From Nematostella vectensis (Eukaryota; Cnidaria; Anthozoa; Actiniaria; Edwardsiidae): a DNA stretch of 64,000 nucleotides. The stretch lies in NCBI RefSeq assembly GCF_932526225.1, contig NC_064037.1:7856203-7920202 (forward strand). Reading direction: 5' to 3'. Shown here piece after piece: positions 58,491-64,000 of this stretch (positions are counted from its first letter, which is position 1; every line of letters begins with the position of its first letter). A model generated the notes under the pieces. That model had not been told where the DNA came from and did no database searches. It saw only the letters and a list, made by a program, of their open reading frames with translations. Position numbers and translations under genes: made by a program.

Positions 58491-61400
58491 CTACTCTCTG
58501 GCTTTTTGGTGGCGGCCATGGTGTTGGGCGTGGTGCCTTCCTGGAATGGAACGCATCTCCCGCATGGGTGGAGGGGCAGGTGCAGGTGCAGGGGCAGGCT
58601 GTGGTACCGGGTTGGGAACTAGCGATGGCGATGGTGTCGAAACCTGCAGATTATCGCAGATATCTCTGGCATACACAATTTGCTGTGCATTTAGAGGCTT
58701 GTCATACACTTGCATACAGGAAATTTGACCACGGAAGTAGCTAGTGTCGCCTTTTCGAGCTCCCATACGGATTGGGTATTGCGTAGCCAGGGTTTTCGTT
58801 CCGATATTCGCCGATGCGACTACTTTTCCGTCGATATACAACGTACAGCTTCCAGAACCCGAATCATATGTGACGCCAATAAAGTTCCATTGCTTCTTGA
58901 CCAGGAGATTACTGGTGGTTGAGTTGAGGCTTGTACCGTCTCGTGTCACCATTCGAGCGAACAGCTGCATTGGCTTGGTCACCAAGAGATGAACGCCGAA
59001 GCCATTAACCATGTAGTTGAAGATGGGACCAGGAGATTCAGGGTAGATCCAGGCAAATAAACTAATAGAGTTCTTGGTGTCTAGCTTTCCTCCGTCACTG
59101 TTAGGGAACTCGATATAGCTATTGGCCACGCCCAGGAACTGATACGAGCCGCCTTGTTTCCCATCACGGCCTGGGGCGAGCTTGACGTTGTTAGGGATCC
59201 CTGCTATGGCGCCACCATACGCGTCCTGTGTCTTGAACTGCTGGTTGAGCGGAAAGAGGGCGATAGGTGCAATGATGCCTCCCCCGCCAGCATTCATGCC
59301 TGCTCCACCGCCTCCACTGACGAATCCACCTCCTCCTCCCCCTTGACCAAAATTGCTGCCTGCTCCACCACCCAAAACATTGACGCCTGTGTTGATGCCA
59401 GCACCCCCACCAACATTGATACCAGCACCTCCGCCACCAATATTGGCACCAGCAGCACCACCTGTATTAACACCGGCACCTCCTCCGCCACCTGCACCGA
59501 CGTTAAGGCCGGCCCCAACACCTCCGTTGATACCAGCACTACCACCGACATTAATTCCAGCACCACCAGTCACCATCCCGCCGCCTGCTGCCCCTCCACC
59601 ACCAACGCCAGTCCCGCCCACGCCCAACACAGCCCCTTGGTAGATGTCGCACAAGTGCTGTGCGAGATTGATCTCGTTTTCGCTTAACGCATTGTTGTAG
59701 ACCTGCACACAAGCGACTTTGCCTTTGTAAAAACGCTTATCGCCGATTCTCGCTCCAACTCTAACATTGAACTGCGTGGCAAGCTTAATAAATCCGAGGT
59801 TCGTGGTGTTTGCTATCTTGCCACCTATCCAGAGATTTGCAGTTCCAGAGGCAGCTTCATACGACACACCCACGAAGTTCCAAGAATTTCCTTTAAGTTC
59901 TGCTGTCAGTGGTTTAGTGAAGGACTTGTCTCGCTTGACCAGCCGAGCAAACAATTTCATAGGTTTCACTACCCATAGGTGAAGGCCCCAACCGTCTTTA
60001 TTGTAATTGAAGATTGGACCAGGCTGCTCCGGATTGATCCATGCTAATAACGTGATCGCAGAACTGGTGTCGAGCTTGCCCTGTACTTTGTTCGGGAACT
60101 CGATGTAGCTATCTTCGGCTCCCAGGAAGGCATACGAGGCATCGACTGTCCCGTTGTATCCCTCCGCAAGGCTGACTCGGCTTTTCTTCCCTTCGAGTAA
60201 TGGTGTCCCGCCTATCGCATCTCTGGCTTCGTACTTTTTGTTAAAAGGAAACAAAGCTATAGGATGCAATAAGCCAAGCTGTGCAGTCAAAGCTTGCAAA
60301 CCGCCAGATGGAATCGAGGACGGTTGAATGGCTCCAGTAATACCTCCAGGTTGGGAAGCTGTTCCAGTTTGTAGTCCTCCAGGCTGCGGTGCTAATCCTG
60401 TCTGGGACCCTCCAGGCGGGGTTGTGGTACCGCCAGTCTGCGGTGCTACTCCTGTCTGGGACCCTCCAGGCGGGGTTGTGGTACCGCCAGTCTGCGGTGC
60501 TACCCCTGTCTGGGACCCTCCAGGCGGGGTTGTGGTACCGCCAGTCTGCGGTGCTACCCCTGTTTGTGACCCGACTGGTTGGGACCCCGTCGGCGCACTC
60601 GATGGAGCAGTCGTGGGGGAGCCACTTCCTGGTGCTATGCCAGTCGAAGACGACCCTGGACAAGTAATGCAACTATCAATCAAAAAATATCAAGATTCTT
60701 TAGAAGTTCAGTCGGTGCAAGAAAAACGTCGAGCCCAGGTAAACTAGAAGCCGAGAGCTGGTTGTTTCAAGTCATCATTGCTGTCTTTGATGGGGGTTGC
60801 CAAAAGCCTTCAAGCGTAAGTTTGTTTGAAGTGTCTCAAATCTTTCGTTGTTGTCATTTCCGTAGTGTCGTGTTCCCCTTGTAAGAAGAGAAGTTGGTAG
60901 TTGGTAGAGCGTAAGTTCCTTTCATCATGATTAAAGATATACTTGTCGCTTGTGTTTGTTTGTTTCGAGTGTCTTACCAACTCTCAATTACTTCTGTAAG
61001 TTTCAAAAGGATTCGTAGTTACTTCGTAATGTGTTAGTTCCTTGAAGTGTCGAAAGGATTAAAATTCCCTTTGTAATCTAGGTCCTCGAAGAGGTTAAAC
61101 CGATTCGAATGTTTGTTCTTTGTAGTTTCTTGAAGAGTGTCAAAAGGATTCGTGGTTACTTCGTAATGTCTTAGTTCCTTGGAGTATCAAAAGGATTCGT
61201 GGTTCATTTATAGACTGTTCTTAGTAGTTTCCAAGTTCGTGAGTTAGTGTCGAAAATGTGTATTTGCTGTTCCTTGACTACCAAAAGAGTGCCAAAAGGC
61301 AGAACCGAATTTCTAATCTTAAGTAAATCAAAACACCAAATCCCGCCCAAACTCGGGTTATTTTGCTTTCGGTGTTCACAAACCCTATAAAGTTAGTGTC

Positions 61401-63946
61401 TTTGCGAGATCTCTTCTGTCGACCGAGCATTTTTAGATACACATTGGCAATGCTTTGGTTTTGCAAATGACTATAAGGAGGATACAAGTTTAAAAGCTTT
61501 GGCAGTGTGTAAGAGGGTACAAAAGTGATCTTACCTGGAGATTGCCCATTTCCACCTGCAAAAGCGAGAAAACAAGAAGTGGTTAGCACTAATACAACTC
61601 AATTTGTTAAAGAACTCGCGAAATAAGATGTGATAAGATGTATAAATTGATAGAATTTCAAATCAGCCTAGCAAGTTAAAAAATGTTATCATGTTCAAAA
61701 TTTAAATTTATGTCTTATGTAATTTTATCTAAAATGAGATACCTATAAAACATATTAATAATATTTCATCAACGACCGCCTTTATTTGACAGAGTCTTTT
61801 GGATATCGGGCCTTTTTTAAATTCTAATTCTAATTGAAATTAGAGTTGCACCCAGAAACCTTCCCGTAATCATCTATTTGCCGATTTAAAAGGGCAGGAC
61901 GCTTGCTCAAACTTAAGGAAACCTTTGTTCAGGTTCCCTTAAGTATGGAAACGGGTTTAATCCTTTGCAGCCCCAATAGTAAATCCTGTAGAGAAGCAAA
62001 ACTTGCTTATGGTATGCAACAATGAAGGATAGTTGAAAATAATTTTGATAATTTTGATAAATACTTTTCATATTATCATCCAATATTGTTATTAACAGAG
62101 TTAGTGAGTGAGTGACCCTATACGAAGTCGTAGTCATAGTGCTTTAATGTTATTTACAGGTCAGTTACAATGAATGTATTATTACAGTAGAAGGAGATAT
62201 AGGGTTAAGTGATATGATATGGCAGCCATATGAAGTAAGATGAGAGATGAGACCGAGCTTGGATCGTGAGAGTATGGCGGGATGGGAGATGGCCTGCAAC
62301 AAAAACATCACAAATCAAATACGAAGTATTAAAACTGCATATCTAATTTTATCCAAAAGCCAGATACGGTCCTTACTCAAATACTTGCACTTTGGTCAGA
62401 AATTGGCTTGAAAAAAAAACTCAATCCTGTAACCAGACAACTAGTTGTACATTAGTAAATTATTTTTTATACAAAATCAACAGAATCACCTCAACATGTC
62501 ATCAACAAACAAATCACACATCCGATGATTTTAGATTTATCCAGCTTATTCTACCTTAAATGTCTCAGCACTTGTTGGACAAACTAGAATAACCATTGTT
62601 ATTGCTCTTCCTTCACCTCCCCAATGTCTCAATCACTTCAAGACATTTCATCCTAAGACAATTTTTTCATACCTTTGCAAGCCTTGTCTTTAATAGTCTG
62701 GATGACAGGGTCCAATTTGTCGAAGTCGGCCGTCACCACGTGGTCGGGTTTGGGGTCACTGCCCATCGAGTCTAACTGGCCCTGGTCATAGTTCTTCCCG
62801 ATGCCAAGAGCAAATATTTCTACCCCCATATCACGCAGTGCTTTAGCAGGACCCGCGACGTCGTCACTAGATATTCCATCCGTCATGACAATCAGAATAC
62901 GAGGAACCCCACTTCGTACAGGGGCACTGTATAAGTCGTCCTTGGCCAGAGTCAAGCCTTTGCCCGCATATGTGCCCTGGCCAGGGTAATTGGTAGCGTT
63001 GACAGCTGCAGTAATCGATGCTGCATCATAATGATCGTCAAACTTGAATTCAACATTCGAGTCACTCGAGAAGAGAACAAGACCAAAGTGTGAGTCATCT
63101 TTGGACACCATGAAAGATTTGACGAACTTGTTGATGAAGTTTTTGCATCTCTGGAAGTTTCCTTTAGCGTAAAACTCAACGCTACCAGATCCATCCAGAA
63201 GAAACCCCACATCTACCTTTGCCTTGCAGACTGTAACAGAGAAAGAACGGAATCGATTTTGATTTTTGGTTTTTAAGGCACCATCGTCTTCAGGCGATGC
63301 AGAGTGACTTTCAGTTTGCTCTCTAGGGCGTCATAAATTGTGCTTTGTTCCTTATTATAAAAGCAAATAAAGCCCTAACCGTTTCTAGGATATTTGTACT
63401 GATATATCACCCTTTCCCTTACCTTTAACAGTTGGAGTTTGGGTTGGCGGTGGAGCTGAAAGTAAATAAAGGGGAAACTTTTAAGAGAACTAGTTTGACA
63501 CCTTTTATTAAGTTAAATCTGTTACGAAGCTATTGAAGTGGGCTGACAAGATGTATTGTAGTATATACTCACAACGAGTGCAAATCAAAGAAGGTACGTT
63601 AATTGATTTATATCAACTTGCATAAGTTGTCATTAGACTTCCACGTTTTGGATCCCTGCCAAGGAAAGGTTTGCATAGGAAAAAATAGACCTCCAAAACA
63701 ATCCCGGTCGTTGTTCACATCTTGTTATTATTCAAATCAGACAATGTACCCTTTCAGTAGAGTGAATACGGTTATTTCAATTTTGCAAACTAATAACCGA
63801 ATCATCTGAATTGTGCAACAACAAGATTTAAACAGAGATAGTTTTATTTAATAAGAAAATCTCAGACGACATTTCTCGGACAAGAGTATCCAAGTTACTT
63901 ACTCGTGTGACGAACCTCGCCAAGGAGGTGATGAGGGTCACACTTA
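58491..63946 (-). CDS. Extracellular VWA plus two-LamG domain protein (3' part; 5' end beyond the window)
   Basis: Exons in transcript order: 63946-63903 (tentative), 63455-63423, 63230-62673, 61555-61535 (21 nt) and 60655-58491 (stop TAG). All junctions downstream are phase 1. The VWA exon (VDVGFLLDGSGSVE) has an intact metal-ion site: DGSGS, a Thr in GTYAGKG and the Asp in VMTDG. The last exon encodes a Pro/Thr/Gly linker with an 18-residue repeat (GGSQTGVAPQTGGTTTPP), a concanavalin/LamG-type domain (from PIALFPFNKKYEARDAIGG), a roughly 130-residue Gly-rich, Ala/Asn-containing linker, a second LamG-type domain (PIALFPLNQQFKTQDAYGG to CMQVYDKPLNAQQI) and a His/Arg-rich tail. The two LamG-like domains are clear duplicates (both contain NSYIEFPN or DSYIEFPN and GPIFNY). 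It is probably a secreted matrix or adhesion protein; the ligand is unknown. Confidence 0.9.
60380..60575. repeat. Coding 54-bp tandem repeat, about 3.5 copies
   Basis: Within the last exon of the VWA-LamG gene, 54-bp units encode GGSQTGVAPQTGGTTTPP. They are nearly identical at the DNA level and in frame, so linker length could vary between alleles. Confidence 0.93.
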
Positions 63947-63955
63947 CTTGAACCT

Positions 63956-64000
63956 AGGAGGCGTTATTTGAAACATTCAAAAGGTATTGAGGGACCGGTT
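63956..64000. other. Window end, within the VWA-LamG gene
   Basis: Intronic sequence upstream of the tentative exon at 63946. The signal peptide and N-terminal exons of the gene are outside the window. Confidence 0.4.

Noticed and set aside
59154..59687. 177-codon Thr/Ser/Ala-rich plus-strand ORF, and overlapping ORFs at 59294-59643
   Set aside because: Antisense shadows of the Gly-rich linker of the VWA-LamG gene.

Overview
The window is animal nuclear DNA. It is AT-leaning, intron-rich and full of minisatellites and short inverted-repeat elements. Conserved genes are split into many small exons with GT-AG junctions. The gene content (a GABA-B-like receptor, an orphan class A GPCR, MND1, RPUSD4, a VWA-LamG matrix protein, and a secreted-protein domain I associate with cnidarians) suggests an anthozoan cnidarian such as a sea anemone or coral. 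The phylum is an inference; that it is metazoan is clear. All exon models were built by eye from reading frame, splice sites and phase.

Layout. 1-6.7 kb: the last exon of a secreted-type protein (+), a 1.45 kb 12-bp satellite, a single-exon rhodopsin-like GPCR (+), a MITE and an isolated exon with an FCDM motif (+). 8.1-12.0 kb: four exons of a highly acidic protein of unknown function (-). 14.4-27.1 kb: a near-complete GABA-B-type receptor in 13 exons (-), whose introns hold several large arrays. 27.1-34.8 kb: mostly gene-free, with a TIR element, a long hairpin and a non-LTR retrotransposon scrap. 34.8-46.1 kb: convergent MND1 (+, complete, 205 codons) and RPUSD4-like pseudouridine synthase (-, complete, about 358 codons), with stop codons only about 0.2 kb apart. 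47.9-56.1 kb: exons of an unrecognised gene (-), nearly all bounded by phase 1 introns. 58.5-63.9 kb: the 3' part of a VWA plus two-LamG extracellular matrix protein (-) that continues past the window.

The most unusual signal is a recurring one. In at least four unrelated genes, tandem arrays lie directly against an exon, and every repeat unit contains a copy of that exon's own splice junction (the acceptor or donor plus the neighbouring exon bases). Cases: the acidic gene (32 bp x 13), MND1 exon 4 (62 bp x 3), RPUSD4 exon 2 donor (35 bp x 4), and the GABA-B-like gene (TM1 acceptor about 50 bp x 30, TM4 donor 22 bp x 12, exon 5 acceptor x 3, exon 3 acceptor x 2, and a 98 bp x 8 array of the presumed terminal exon). 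This multiplies potential splice sites beside real exons.

The window also holds many terminal-inverted-repeat elements. One is a 1.8 kb element inside an MND1 intron that carries its own AT-rich satellite. No bacterial, viral or CRISPR features were seen.
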